A stretch of DNA of 60,000 nt from Tubulanus polymorphus (Eukaryota; Nemertea; Palaeonemertea; Tubulaniformes; Tubulanidae): assembly GCF_964204645.1 (NCBI RefSeq), contig NC_134027.1, positions 12,700,485-12,760,484 of the forward strand. The letters run 5' to 3'. Position 1 is the first letter of the stretch, and the number at the start of each line of letters is the position of its first letter. The position numbers were made by a program, and so were the translations under genes. This document shows positions 1-12,650 of the stretch, in pieces. The notes below the pieces were generated by a model. That model was not told the DNA's origin. It saw nothing but the letters and a program-made list of their open reading frames with translations, and did not search any database.

Positions 1-1819
1 TTTTTTATGGCATAAAAAAGCAAAACTGTTTATGGAGAACATTGAATAACTAAAATACATCATTTAAGGGGTACTGTGTGAGTTGATGTGAACTGCGACA
101 TCAATATTGGCATTTCAAAATTTCAATTACAATTGCGAATTTTGACGTTCATTAAATACATTTCATAAATCCTATTCTATATTTGATGAATTTCAATGAT
201 CAATTTTTGAGAGGATGTGTGCACTAAATCATCAATATATCCAGGCTAGAGTGGTAATTGGTTGCCGGTCAATTTAATTCAATTGTTGATACATTCAAAT
301 TCAAAGTAACTTCATTGATCCTTAATATTATGTACAAAAAATCGTTAACATCTGTTATAGAATAACAGGAACACAAGATATCTGTAGCAAATCCCACAAT
401 TTCAGTAAAAGATGGAATATTCTTGAGTAAATGACTATATATTTCGAGCGTTTCGGTTATTAATTAATAGCATCATCAGGCCTACAAATTATCCTCTTCG
501 ATTTATCCGATAGCTAGTCGTAACTTCAATCAAATTTTGTAAATATTTGTTTTGGTAGTATAGCTAATTTCAATCATTGATCATTGTTAAATATTTGATC
601 ACTAATTTCTCATATCAGGTATCTCGCATTTGATATGTCGCACATGTATCAGGCTTTAAGGTATGCCAATGTACACACAGTGTAAGCATTATTGATACAA
701 GTGTCGGTTCGTACTATGGCTGAAAGAGAATACATTTTCCGAGATGCTACGTGGTCTCTACAGGCATGGGAAATCATGTACCACATATGTACATATACCC
801 CATATTTACAGGCTTCTATAAAATGCTCCCACTATTTAATTCATGAGGTTTAACTAGGGGTCTGGAGATTCCATGCCCACTTAGGAAGTGGTTTCAAATG
901 CTCAACAATCTAACAACTTCAATATTCAACTCCCCTGTTGATAATATACTGAAAACAATGACATTGATACTCACCATAATTATAGAACATGTCACGAGCT
1001 ATAATTTCGTAATTGATTGTGCTAATAAAATATGCCTACTGTCTGTCACACCCGCTCTCCGTGCGACGTTTTGGTCCGTAATTTCATTAACAATCAATTG
1101 ATCTGTGAATACTATCTATCAATTTGTCCAGTAAGGAATTGGCATTCAGAAATAAATCATGAATTGGCATAAATTTGTATGTGTTTTCATCTATCGGCGA
1201 TTGTTTACCTGCTGAAAAACGGCTTTTGTGGCGCCACCTACTGTGTTTTGTTACGCTAATGAATAGGTGATGACATCAAAGCAACGTTTCCAAGCATCTA
1301 CGGAGCAGTTTTTTCAGCATAACGTGAGCGAGTGTGCTAAGTAAATATGTAAATACTGCATTATTGCATTATTCAACACCCCCTGGTGACCATATACAAA
1401 AATCAATGACCTTGAAACTCACCACAATCATACAATATGTCATTAGCTATTTTGCAATTTATTGTGGTAACAAAATATGCCTAGGTACCAATGTAATATG
1501 GAAATACGAAAGGTTATTCTATTATTCCGCCCCCCGGGTGACCATAAAACCCAATGACCGGATGGCCGAACGAAAAGTCAATGCAATAGCCCGCTGGGAT
1601 TTAAGTCCCAAGTGGGCTAAAAAAGCACTTGTGGTTTCCTTGGGTCTTTGCTAGCTTTGATAGGACACTTTCAGTCAAAAATACTTTTGGCTCTATGTTC
1701 TTGAGGCGGACTTGTTGTGGTAAGGATTTCAAAATGACATCATATTGAATTCTGCAAAATAGAATAGAATTTTCTGCTATCTTATATCCTGAGGTATCCC
1801 TGATAGACTATTTACTTAC
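1..1819. other. intron of septin gene, mostly non-coding
   Basis: This stretch lies downstream of the splice donor of the septin exon ending at 1820, so it is intron if the gene continues past the left edge. The expected next exon, carrying the P-loop GxxGxGKS of the GTPase, was not seen here. Short open frames at 898-1101 and 1334-1654 resemble each other at DNA level (both contain a variant of 'ATTCAACnCCCCTGGTGA') and are read as copies of a repeat, not genes. A hammerhead-like motif is annotated separately. Confidence 0.6.
436..481 (-). ncRNA. hammerhead-ribozyme-like motif (Penelope-like element end)
   Basis: On the minus strand the sequence has the hammerhead core CTGATGA, then a self-complementary stem-loop (TATTAATTAATA inside), then GAAAC. 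This order, CUGANGA-stem II-GAAA, is the conserved core of hammerhead ribozymes, and such motifs are known from the terminal repeats of Penelope-like retroelements. Stems I and III were not verified. No Penelope coding sequence was seen next to it, so it may be a solo terminal repeat. Confidence 0.4.
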
Positions 1820-2102
1820 CTACAACCATCAAATTAAATTCAAATCCACGTTTCACAGATTTTCTATAAACTTGGTTAGGTAGATTTGCAAATCCTACAT
1901 AGCCATCTAATTTCGTTGCATTTTCTTTGTTTGTTGTTCGTTCAGGTCTCGAATCTTCTTTTTCAGTACGTTCTTTATTGTCATTAACAACCTCACGGGA
2001 TTGTGATTGAGCAGTTGATCCAGACTTCAAAACTGATGATGGGTCAAACTTTGGAGTATACGACGTATCACCGCCTTTGAAAAAGGCGCTTTTGGCACTT
2101 AG
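1820..2102 (-). CDS. SEPT7-like: septin-7-like GTPase, internal exon (start of G domain)
   Basis: The exon runs from an acceptor (TTTTTGTAG, AG at 2104-2103) to a donor (G|GTAAGT, GT at 1819-1818): 283 nt, phase 0 in and phase 1 out. Its last third encodes [20 protein letters not shown] followed by EFNLMVVG, which matches the region just before the P-loop in septin-7/CDC10 proteins. The split glycine codon at the end is where the GxSGLGKST motif would follow in the next exon, which lies outside the window or was missed. The N-terminal two thirds is a low-complexity, charged segment (S, K, E, N, R), as in the variable N-terminus of septins. Septins are GTP-binding filament proteins of cytokinesis and the cell cortex. 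The family is confident from the motif; assignment to septin-7 rather than a close paralogue is inferred. Confidence 0.85.
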
Positions 2103-4501
2103 CTACAAAAATAGAAATGAGGATATGTCTCATTTTGAAAATTGCTTGATAAATACAGATGCAAAATAAATCTACACTAAATGTACATATCATAAGCAAT
2201 TAATTTTTTCGCATTAATAAGAAATGTAGTAACCATGAAAAGAATTGAATGAAGATTGACCATTGTAAGAAGGGTTTTACCAAAAAGTCCGATAAAACTC
2301 AAGGACTTGACAGATTTACATACATTTATTCAAGAATTAAATTTACATACTAGCACTTCTGTGAGGGATTTAGATATTAATCTTGAGGCAAATAATGCGG
2401 ATGCAAAGTACGCAACACAGTTTCTGGCTTGTGTGGGGTAATTTATCCAGTGCATTTTGCCCGTCACCAATACATAATATGTTTGATATCTTTCGATGCA
2501 GTGCAAAGTATACTCTCATGTGTGGGGAACTCGGTGCACTTTGCACTGCATTGGTCATCAATGCACATGCATTATTACTAAAATAAGGGACCATGGGTCC
2601 AGTAGGATCAACTGAGTACATTCCACTTTTGAGCACAAAAATTGAATTCGTTCTTGAATTGGCAATAACATAAGATGAAGTTTTGGTAATGGGCATTCAC
2701 AACGACTCACTACCACCAAGGCAGTACAATCAATAGTATATATCTGTTCTATATACATTGAACTTGATGAGAAGGGCTCGGCCAGTGACGTAATTATCAA
2801 ATAATTTGCCACAAGCAAAGTGGTTTACCTAGTACCTAGAAGAACGTACAATTTTACATGTATTCATTCGGATTTTCAATTGCGTGGCTGTTAGTTTGGG
2901 TTTAATATGACCTCTAAGGGCTCTGGGATGTATGACACACATTTTGATATTGGCTGTGTAATACTCATCAGAAGGTGACAAAACTTAATTTATTGAAATT
3001 GAATAACCTTTCTAAAATAGCCATACAAAATATTTTCATAACAAATAAATGTTGAATACTTAATCATATGGGGGTGCCCTTCAATTTTGAGGTCCCTTAA
3101 AAATTTCAAGCTCAAAGATTTCGCACTGAATATTTTCTGAAAACAGATCAAAATTTAGGTTAAGAAACGGAAAATTACTGTTTTTAAAACGGAAAACCAG
3201 TAAAGCATGTGGAGCTAAGAAAAAGGCCCTAAAAAGTGGACACTTCCCACTCCCTTGCTTACCCCTTAGATACTGTAACGAATAGTACATAAATAAACAT
3301 CATTGTTACGGTTTTTACGGTGTCAAGAAACAGCCGTAGAAATCGGTTTTAACCAGACCTTGACTTCACATAAGGTAAGTATTCATCGACGAAGTATCTA
3401 ACGAAATTAAAAGAAGAGGACACTTATTCATAATTGCCCCAGAAAGAGTTCAAATGATTGTTCAGCATTCCTAATAAAATTTATTTCAATTAAAAATTTC
3501 TTTCTTATGGGACAGACACGTACGACAGTAATGATAGACGCTAGTATTGAGAGTGCAGTATAGTACAGCATGTACATATATTACATATGGATTACATACC
3601 AGTGCTGTTACACGAACAGTGTTATACCGCAAAAACATAATTAAACGAACTAATCAAGACAATAACATATGAAAAAGCGCACTAAACTGTATGGAACTAA
3701 TTTACTCTGATGTCATCAAAAACGATGCCAAACGTTTGTCGACTGTCTATCCATAAACGCGTTGTAACTGCCGGCCTCTGGCTGGCATCATCTTCTAACT
3801 TTTTCCAAGAATGTATTTTATAGGCAAAATAAGACAATCCCAAGACAAATCTAAGCTAGGACTTGAAATTGCCATACTAAGTTCGGGATACTAAATTAGA
3901 TAGTCAACTATTATAATCCTCACAACACGGCATGAAGGTCAAATGAATTGCTCGCCATTTTGTGACTCCCATAATTACATCAGAGGTGCCGAAATTCTGA
4001 GAATTTTCCGTATTCACGTCGGAAACATAAATATAGGTCAACGCAAGTAACTTATAGAAAGCGGAGAATTTTCGATGTTTTTCGCGTTTTTCTTGGAGAA
4101 TAGTGCATCAACTGTTCGAAGCTTAACGGCCTGACCTCTTCCAACACCCACAACATAGGTAACCCAAAAACAAGGTAAAGTATCGATTAATAGAATGGGG
4201 AAAAATTCATGGAAATTTTGCTCATTATCTCCCATATAGCTAGCCTAATAGCTGATGGACGAAACTTTCCATATTAATTCCAACCCCTATTTCCCTCCTA
4301 ATGACAAAATATAAGCTATGACTGACCAATGGTTACAATTTGTGCCACCAAAAGCTAACAGAAAGTTAATCTCAGAACCATTCTATAAGGATTAACACAG
4401 TTGATCCAGACATCTGAGTGGCCAGTATATTGATTTTTGAATGAAATCATTCATTTATTACATGACTATCACTTTCTGCACGATATGGGGCTATTTGAAT
4501 T

Positions 4502-5412
4502 AATTAGAGCCCAAGGGACACTATGGCCAGCTTGTTATATTCGCTTTTCATAAATGTGGATGGGTTATGTTTCTCAAATAGACTCCGCAACCAATATAAT
4601 TTACACAGTACTGCCATTTTTTTTTAAAGTAGCACAGACAGCAGGCGAGCAAATACCTTGAGATCAATTTTTTTCCCTTTGTCTTATTGATTTGAATGCG
4701 GAACAAAATTGAATTGGATTAGGTGAATTTTCATTCAATATTATGAAATTGAATTTGATATTTTTTTGCTGAATGAAATTTGAATTTGCATTCTAGCACG
4801 GCAAATTAGCATATTAAGGTAATCCATCCTATATGAGAAAAGGCAATTTTTCCTGAACCTTGTGAAATTGTCAAGGATGAATTATCTGTAGTGCAAATAA
4901 AATTCCTCCTAAAAACCAAATCCACTAAAAATTACACAGAAATCATTCTTAAAATACAATTTCTTATCTTAAAATAAAACCGAGGGGTCAGTTTTTCAGA
5001 CTGGTATTAACTTTAACCCAGGGGGTTAACTCAATTGAAAATGAATTGATTTAGCCCCTGGGTTTAAGTTAATACCAGTCTATAAAACTGGCCTAGATGT
5101 AAAATAGTAGACAATACCACGGGCTAACATAAACACCTGCTGATTATGCGGCTAAGCCAATCAGAGTGGAGGCTTTGCTCTCTGGCTTTTTAAAACAGAT
5201 ATTTTTCCATCAGATTTTTCGCGAAAAACCTTCTGTAAATTTTAAGGACGCCCTTTTTCAAAATTTTGGCTTCCTAAGAATCCGAGAATGGATTATGCTT
5301 GAATGTATGATTTATATGAATATATGCTTAGTTGCACAGTGAAAAAGCCTTTCAACCATGTCATTTAAATTCGCTCCATTTGTGTAGGAATAGGCTCAGC
5401 CTGTGGCTGGCC
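4502..5412 (+). repeat. dispersed repeat family R1, copy 1
   Basis: About 0.9 kb shared with 10203-11122, from 'GAGCCCaAGGGaCACtATGGCCAGC' (lower-case bases differ between copies) to 'AATAGGCTCAGCC'. The middle contains runs of GAATTGGATTTG-type sequence and TTAGCATAT. Shorter parts recur at 12476-12620 and 14060-14345. No open frame spans it and no transposase or reverse transcriptase motif is visible, so it is a non-autonomous repeat of unknown class. This copy carries a hairpin insertion at 4984-5093 that copy 2 lacks. Confidence 0.7.
4984..5093. repeat. hairpin MITE-like element
   Basis: A near-perfect inverted repeat of about 110 bp. The left arm contains AGACTGGTATTAACTTTAAC and the right arm GTTTAAGTTAATACCAGTCT, with a short loop around AATTGAAAATGAATTGA. 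It interrupts R1 copy 1 at a place where copy 2 (10203-11122) is continuous, so it looks like a later insertion. It has no coding capacity. Confidence 0.6.
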
Positions 5413-7897
5413 TAATAAAATCATAGTTTGCTTAGTGTAGAATGCAGGGATGTGTGCGGAGATGTTTGAGCGTTGATTGGCTCATTAATAGTCTAAGAAG
5501 TATCTCTTGACAAATGTGGTTTGCCACTATATCTATGACATAATACAAGTGGTCCATGGACCTTGAGACTTATCCCATGTAAGTAAATCTGATGTTCCAG
5601 ACCAATAGGCTCAGGCCTCCTCCAGTCAGTGGTATTGATGATGATGTAATCATAACTTTCGTATTGAATGAGCCGAAAATGATGTAAAATAATTTTTCTA
5701 TCCAACATTTTTTACCATGATTATTATGAAAAGTAGAGCTTAAAATTGTTGTGTGCTAAATTCTAGAATCTAACACGAAATATCTTGTAAATCATCGAAT
5801 ATTCTATTTCAAAAATCAGGGTACATAGACCTATGGCGAAGTGCATTTCAAGGAGTTTTCCGTGACATTTTCAAATTTTTCAAATCTCAAAATTTCTCAT
5901 GTAACATATTAAGTAGCGCAGCAGCTATCAATACAAACCCTGACTCCCCAACCTCACATTTACGACACTTTTGTTGATAAATATTTTCGGATTTGACAAA
6001 TTTTCACTAAGCCTGAAAATTAACCCAGTCAGGTTTTCACCTTATTTAGCCAGCTGATTTCGTTTAACAATGATGGCTGCCAGACAGCCATTGTGAATCT
6101 GATCAAGCCAATTTTTGGGCTGCAGATATGACTAGGGTAGATACATGTATATAATAAATATCAAGACAACCACTGAAGTCGCTTCAAAACTTTTCGAAAT
6201 AACTAGGTTCCATCTATGAAGACATACAGTGAAAGACTGATGCAATAGCATAGCCAGCAGGGACTTAAGCATACAGGCCAGCATTGGGATAACCACTTTC
6301 AGTATTTTTGGTTGAAATTTCCCTTTTTTCAGAATTCTGTACCCATTTTCAGTAACATTTTCTTTCGCAACATTTTCAGTATTTCAATATCTCAGTCATA
6401 TCTTCTGATTTTTACCTTAAAATCATTGGTAGTCAGTGAGTAAATTGGATCAGTAACATTTCGTAAAAAGAAACGAAATTCTTAATATGGACTTTCTTAA
6501 ATTTACATGAGTGTATGTTTAATCAGCATCAAAATTAAACATTGGTACTCTAGATTAGAGATTATAAGCAGAACAATTGGAAAATAGAGAAAACTTGGAT
6601 TGAATTCAAATGATTGGAGACTTTTTACAGATAATTAGATCGAAAATAAGGACGGAACATATCAAGAAAAAAATGTCTTTTTTCGAATTATGAATGGAAA
6701 CGCATAGGCCTACTTATCTTCGGCGTGAAGTTTTTGGCAGAATTTCAGAGAATCCGTGCTCTAAGTAATCAAAAAAGCCTAAGATGTCCCCCTTGATTGA
6801 ATCCAGAAGTTTTCACGAAAATCTGTCTATTGATACAATCTCCATCACACACAACTGCATGACGATTCATCATGAATATACATGGTAGCGGGTTTTTCCC
6901 ACTGACTCAAATAGACACTCTACATGGTGCGAGGTGCGATGATTTCTATACACTGTGTAGGCCGCCTACGAAGTTTGTTAGACAATTTATTTTCGTAAAA
7001 TTGAACAATTTCCAAGTTCCCAATTTTACTGCCCTTCTATAAAGTTCACTGGTTTTCCCGGCCAGCCGCGACGAACCCTGGCAATTGAATCATTTGCAGT
7101 TTCCAGGAAAACTTCAACTACGTCACACGCGAGGCGTGCTTTTCATATACATGCACAGATCTATACATCACATAGCAGCGAGTCTGTAATGAGCACGTGT
7201 ATGAAGCCCTAAACGGGCATGTGTTCTTCCGAAATGAAATGTAGTTCCAACAACAAATAAATAACTAAATTGATAAATAAGCAACAGATTCCCATGAAAT
7301 TCGATAGGGTAAGAGCTTTTATTACTGCATTGAATGTTTTAAAAGTTCCAAAGAGAAACTGAGCCTTGTTTGGAAATTATTTTGTACCAAAGGAAGAAAG
7401 TTTCATATGCGATAACAAAATTGACTTCGCTAAAGAGTGCATAAAAAGTAAAATGCTAATATCTACTTTACACAGCTTGCTCTTAGAGGGGAAGGAAAAA
7501 TAAATATCCGGAAATAGCTAGTTCTATTTGTCTTTATGGCTCTACATCCACAGTTCTTCAGTGGTACTGGTGTATTGGCCCGGATCAGACTCGGGGCAAA
7601 TTTGGCCAGTGCCTAATTAGAGAGCGCGTTCACGCGCAAACTATTCACTCGATACTAAACAATGCTCAAACAAAACTAAGTGGATCATTTCCGGTGCCAG
7701 GGTGGATTCGGGGGCTTGAGGAGTAATACGCAAGGCAGATACGGGCAGCTTGAGCACTAATGGGTTAAGTCCCAAGTGGGCTAACTATGCTTAAATTCTT
7801 AACTTATGCTCCAACTAATGCTTCTAACTCATGTTAATCAAATCGCTCATTATCTATATCTCAAAAATGGGTATGTATCTAAAATCAAGCAACTCAC

Positions 7898-8308
7898 TTG
7901 TGGGGGGACACCATTATCTGCATTAGTAGAATTCCCTGCTATCACAGTAGTCGATACAGGTGATATGTTTGACTGTTGCTGTTGCTGGTAACGTTGGCTA
8001 TAGGGAACATATTTTGACTGAGATGAATATGTACGCTCTGAACCCTTGTTAATAGCATCTCCATTCGTTAAAGGATTTGCGGTTTCTTTGTTGAGATTAT
8101 TTGGTTTATTGTCAGATTTATCAAATGATTCCCTACGCAAAACCGTATCAGAATCACGACGATAATTTCCACCAAATGTTGACCTGAGAACAGGTCGGTT
8201 AACGCCCGTGCTATCTACACTACTACTTCCACTGCCAGACACCCTTGTGCTAGCTGTAGTATTACCAACAGTTGATGATGCCGATCCTCGAATCATATCC
8301 GTTTCAAT
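7898..8308 (-). CDS. SEPT7-like: septin gene, exon for the low-complexity N-terminal region
   Basis: An open exon of 411 nt, phase 0 at both ends, from an acceptor (GATATACAG, AG at 8310-8309) to a donor (CAA|GTGAGT). It encodes 137 residues rich in S, T, N, G, R and Q, including a QRYQQQQQS run, with no fold recognisable by eye. It joins in frame to the septin exon at 2102-1820, which also starts in phase 0, so both are taken as one gene. Long disordered N-terminal extensions occur in some septins. The exon structure is seen directly; membership of the septin gene is inferred from phase, strand and order. The ATG inside the upstream extension overlaps the acceptor and is not taken as the start. 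Confidence 0.65.
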
Positions 8309-9229
8309 CTGTATATCCACATTTAAATATAAGAACTTGAAATATTTTCCAATAATATAACTAACACTTATTCCTATACAACGCTAAAGAGTGCAATAAT
8401 CAGTATACCATATCTACAGACTGAGTGAATGCGCATTAGTTATCCAATGCTGAATGCAAGTGCGTCACACAAAGGGAGCGCTGCATGATGATTCATGGTT
8501 AAGAGAAGCATCTGCTAGCTAGTGGAGAATACACATCAGCGAAAATACATGTATTTTTGATATCAGATATAGAGCAGAGAACCAGCTTTTTATCAATAGT
8601 TGATGCCATAATAACCTGAATATTTAATGTAAATTTTAACTGGAACGCTAATATCATTACCATGTCATTTCTTTTTGAACAATAATAAAACAGTATTGAA
8701 TCAATCAAATATTTCATTTCGTGGAATTCTAATTCTAATTCTATAGTTGACTCCTAAACCGGTACAGTTGGGATCTTCATTTTTCTACCGAATTAGGTGG
8801 TAACTGGTTTGAAGAATCACAAAAATCAATGGAAAGAAATAGGGAATTATTGAGCCTAATGGCCGTCAAATTGTATTGCTACTTTCTTTGCAATTTATAC
8901 GATTAGACCATATAGTAGTGAATCACTAATAGTTTGCTTCCTTATAACAGACACAAGTCCTTCAATGGTCTTCATACGTTTCTTGTTTTATGACGATTTC
9001 CTCCATTTTGGTACACTCATGATGAACTTACATAGTGAAAAAAAAAACTATAGCCAATTTAGGTCATGAGTGTGCAGTAGTAGCAATATAGGACCTAATA
9101 TGAATCACCAAGATATAGGATATTGACAGTAGGGCAGGGGCAATTGCAGTGGGGGATTTTCGCATATGATCTGGTACATGCAAATATCGCTCTGATCAAA
9201 CATGTTTGATATTTTCGTGGCGAATATAT

Positions 9230-10190
9230 TCGCATAGTATTATGTCCGCTCAGATGGCTAAGATGGTCACATGAAAAACATTTTGAGAATGGATTCAAAT
9301 TATTTTAAATTATTGGGAAATGAATTTCCAGTTGAAAGGCTACTTCTTTAAGATCTTTATCTTAAAGAAATAGCTCAACCAATAGGGAAGTTTCCAGTTT
9401 CCAGGCGCCATTTTGAGGCGGTTCCACAGGTCCTGCATTGTTGGACAGATTTTCACATTTTTAAACTAAAACCTTTAGCGCGATTCATTGTAGTCCATCC
9501 CCCTTTTGCTTTAAAAACTTAAGTCATGTATCGTTAGAAAGGTGGCAATTTCTTTTTTCTGATGGTGTTTTATTTTATTTTTCTCGGCTGCAATAATCGA
9601 ATACAGTTACAGTTTAAAAAAATATACGTCACTTTAAGGAAGGCGCCTCAAAAAGATTGGGAATTTCGTGTTATTGACTGTAACTTTTTCATGTTTTGAG
9701 ATAAAATGTAGAATTTTTCATTGAAGATAAAGAGTTTTATCTGAGGATTTTGTTGATCATACTTTCGTAAAAATATCTTCATAGAAACGCGCGTGGCCAC
9801 CGGTTGGGTCAAGCGCAAAGCGCACATGAGTGGTTGACCGTCAATTTTTCTGCATACGCGTATTACGCTATTTTCATGGCAATTTTCTAAATTCTAAGTT
9901 TGTCACTTGACACTAACTAGCGGTCAAAATTTGTACTGTGTATATTCGGTCTCTGATAGGCTGGAATTCCTGCCTTCAGTTCTGTCGCATCACAGATGAG
10001 CTTATGTTTTGTTGGTTGCGATAAAAAGCACATGTCGGCCTAGTGTAGTCCAGAGAAGAACATGGGCAAATAGCCGGATATGGCTTGTGGTGAGTCAGTA
10101 GACGTCGCATTTCTATCACAAGCTGGCTTACGTTGAATGGATACAGCAGCTTACACCCAGTTGCATCGGTAGGCATCGAGTCGCTTGTCT
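9230..10190 (+). repeat. dispersed repeat family R3, copy 1, interrupted by R2
   Basis: 9230-9370 matches 17385-17500 (GGTCA-GTGA, CATTTTGAGAAT, TTATTGGGAAAT, AGATCTTTATCT), and 9890-10190 matches 17640-17890 (ACTAACTAGCGGTCA, GATGAGCTTA, AACATGG, TAGCCGGATA). The two parts have the same order in both copies. In this copy they are separated by an R2 element. There is no coding capacity. Confidence 0.6.
9388..9770 (+). repeat. dispersed repeat family R2, copy 1
   Basis: This begins GGGAAGTTTCCAGTTTCCAG, followed by GCGCCATTTTGAGGCGG. It contains TATCGTTAGAAAGGTG and AAGGCGCCTCAAAAA. Matching copies lie at 21266-22030 (+, with an insertion) and 35040-35345 (-). The GCGCC...GGCGCC arms give it partial internal symmetry. 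No protein is encoded. Confidence 0.6.
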
Positions 10191-10202
10191 AAATAAGCCA
10201 GC

Positions 10203-11122
10203 CCTAAGGTTTACTAAAAAGAGCCCCAAGGGGCACCATGGCCAGCCTGTCAGCTTTTTATAAAATGGCAAATGATGCATCTGTGGCTGGGTTAAATTTG
10301 TCCAAATACACTCCCAGCTCATAGACTAGTCAATCCCAGGCTAATAATTCACACAATTGAATTGTGTTTTCATAAGTAGCACAGACAGCGACTGGAGCTA
10401 GCAGGAACAAACACCTCAGATAAATTTTTTCCCTTGGTCTTATTGACTTGAATGTTGAATAGAATTGAATTTTTCTGAAATTTGTTCAATGAAATAAAAT
10501 TGAATTGGATTTGCTGTTTTACCTTGTTCAATAATGTAAAATTGAATTGGATTTGATTTGATATTTTTTGCAAAATAAAATTTGATTGAATTTCCATTTT
10601 GAGCACATGACTAATTAGCATATCAAGGTCATCCATCCGATTTGAGAAAAAGCTATTTTCCCGGACTTTGCACAATTGTCAATGATATTTTCTGTAGTGC
10701 AAATAAAAATATTCCTCCCAAAAACCTAATCAATTTAAGATTTCACAGAAATCGATATTGAAATACAATTTAGATCTTAAAATAAAACCCAGAAGTAAAA
10801 CGGTAAACGATACCTCGGATTCACGTGAACACCTGCTGATCAATGCGGCTAAGCCAATCATAGAGGAGTCTTTGCTTTCTGATTGGCTTTTTTAAAACAG
10901 ATATTTTTGCAATCAGATTTTCACAAAAAAGCTCATATAAATTTTAATGACCCCTCTTACAAAATGCAGCTTCATAGGGGTTGGAGAATGGATAATGCTC
11001 AAATGAATGATTTGTATGAATATATGCTCAGTTGCACAGTCAAAGAGCCTTTACTCTGGAAACCATGTCATTTAAATTCGCTCCATCTGTATAGTAATAG
11101 GCTCAGCCAACGGCTGGCTAAA
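10203..11122 (+). repeat. dispersed repeat family R1, copy 2
   Basis: The longest uninterrupted copy of R1, about 920 bp, matching 4502-5412 along its length but lacking the hairpin insertion at 4984-5093. It includes 'AAGCCAATCA', 'TATGAATATATGCTCAGTTG' and 'AATAGGCTCAGCC'. No coding motif is seen; the frame at 10883-11200 lies within the repeat. Confidence 0.65.
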
Positions 11123-11610
11123 AACTGCATTACCCCAATTCCATGTATTAAGGAACAATTATCACATATGAACACTGCCTATAAGGTCAGGGTAAGATAG
11201 GTTCCTCAAAAGACTTCTTTAACTTTGGATGAAAAGTAAATCTAATAGTTCACTGCACTGGGATGAAAGTTGAGTGGGCAAACTAGATTTCATCTACAAA
11301 TAATGGAAGGAGGGATGAAAACTGAACGCAATAGTGGGCTAAAATCCGATAGTTGGTAGTTCTGAAAGATGTATTGAAGCATGCACTTTGAAGAAATGAG
11401 ATATTTCCATAACCCCATTTAGCAAAATTGGCGAGTTATTGAAAATTCATAACTGTACCAAATTCTGAATCATACATATAGTTATGACATATCATGCAAT
11501 CAACAATTCAAGACACAGAGGTTAATATGAAATTTAATACAAAGGATAAAGACAGTTACGAAACAATGAAAGAATAATTTACATTAAAATACAAAGCATA
11601 TCTCACTCAC

Positions 11611-11637
11611 CGCAGCACTAGCCCTTGCATGCTGACT
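11611..11637 (-). CDS. putative 27-nt microexon of the septin gene
   Basis: On the minus strand a pyrimidine-containing acceptor (GCGTGTTTCAG) is followed by exactly 27 nt and a strong donor (GTGAGT). Read in phase 0 it encodes SQHARASAA with no stop, and it joins in frame to the next exon downstream (8308-7898, phase 0). The composition (S, A, R) resembles that exon. It does not join in frame to the exon at 34496-34214, which ends in phase 1, so at least one other exon would be needed upstream. A chance pair of splice-like sites is possible. Confidence 0.35.
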
Positions 11638-12475
11638 CTGAAACACGCAAAATAGTGCAGAATTCAGATAAGTTATAAGTAAATAGCATAGGTTTAGGCC
11701 TATTACTGGAGCTAATCAGAATTCAGAGACATGATACTATGCAATAGACATGAAATTTAGATCAGAAATGGTAAGGTCTAAATTGCATTGAAAAAATGAA
11801 CACCACAAAAACCTTGACCGGTATTCGATGCATCATTATTTTTATCTTAATATGAAGACTTAATATGTAGTACAGTGCTATAAGCATTTCATGAACAAGC
11901 AATATGTGGGTTATAATGTGTAAAATACAAGTTTTCTGCTTATATAATTCTCTAAGTACAATGAGGCATTTTAAAAACAAAACGTTAGTCAAGAACAAAT
12001 ATATGGGCCTATTTTAGATCAGTTAGTTTTTTGATGCAGTAAAAAAACCGTTACAAGTCTATACTATAAAGAGGAATCAATGTTTTTTGGGAACCAAATC
12101 CTGCCCTACGTAAGACATCCCTAAATCGCCTTCCTACACTTAAAGGTAAATATAATTTACTTAAGAATTAATTTCATGACTAAAATTAACAGGGAGACCA
12201 ATGTCGTTACGAAAATCCTCTACAATCGATTGCAGCGCGGCCTTTAAAATGCTGGTTAAGCTACCGATGACACAATGCGCACATACAGTGTAGACATAGC
12301 CCACACTCTCTTTAAAGACACCGGTGACCCAAACCACCTAAAAAATCTAAAAATGGAGATGTATGTTCAGTGATTTTTTTCATAGTTAATCAGCTTGAAA
12401 TGTCCAGAGGCTATTTTGTTTTTCCCCCAGAAACTACAATAACGTATTTCACCACATCTGCAGCAATGACTTAAC

Positions 12476-12620
12476 TAGAGCCCCAAGGGGCACTATGGCC
12501 AGCCTATCAGCTTTTCATAAAATGGCACATGATGCATTCAGTGGGTTATATTCGTAAAAATAAACTCCCAGCTCAATACCAATAATTTACACAATGCCAT
12601 AGTATTTTCATAAGTAGCAT
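12476..12620 (+). repeat. R1 fragment
   Basis: Starts with AGAGCCCCAAGGGGCAC and CCAGCCTATCAGCTTTTCAT, matching the first 150 bp of R1 copies 1 and 2. It ends near TTTTCATAAGTAGCA, close to the Penelope-like palindrome that follows. Confidence 0.6.
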
Positions 12621-12650
12621 GAACGGATAATATAATAAAAAGCCACTATG

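Larger units (their letters stand above)
2103..7897. other. septin intron, 5.8 kb
   Basis: This is the intron between the septin exons at 8308-7898 and 2102-1820. It contains one copy of a dispersed 0.9-kb repeat (4502-5412) with a hairpin element inside it, both annotated separately. The remainder is AT-rich sequence in which I see no coding motif. The open frames at 2370-2696, 3081-3290 and 4038-4235 have no recognisable protein pattern. Confidence 0.6.
8309..11610. other. septin intron with several dispersed repeats
   Basis: This is the intron between the putative microexon (11637-11611) and the exon at 8308-7898. It contains parts of repeat R3 (9230-9370 and 9890-10190), repeat R2 (9388-9770) between those two parts, and R1 copy 2 (10203-11122). 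The order shows R2 inserted within R3. I see no coding sequence. Confidence 0.55.

Noticed and set aside
1334-1654. 106-residue open frame as a host gene
   Set aside because: It shares a block with the frame at 898-1101 and has no recognisable domain, so it is read as repeat-derived.
10370-10675. 101-residue minus frame with repeated QIQFNFI-type residues
   Set aside because: It lies in repeat R1 and the repeats are the AATTGAATTGGATTTG blocks read in frame; it is not a protein.
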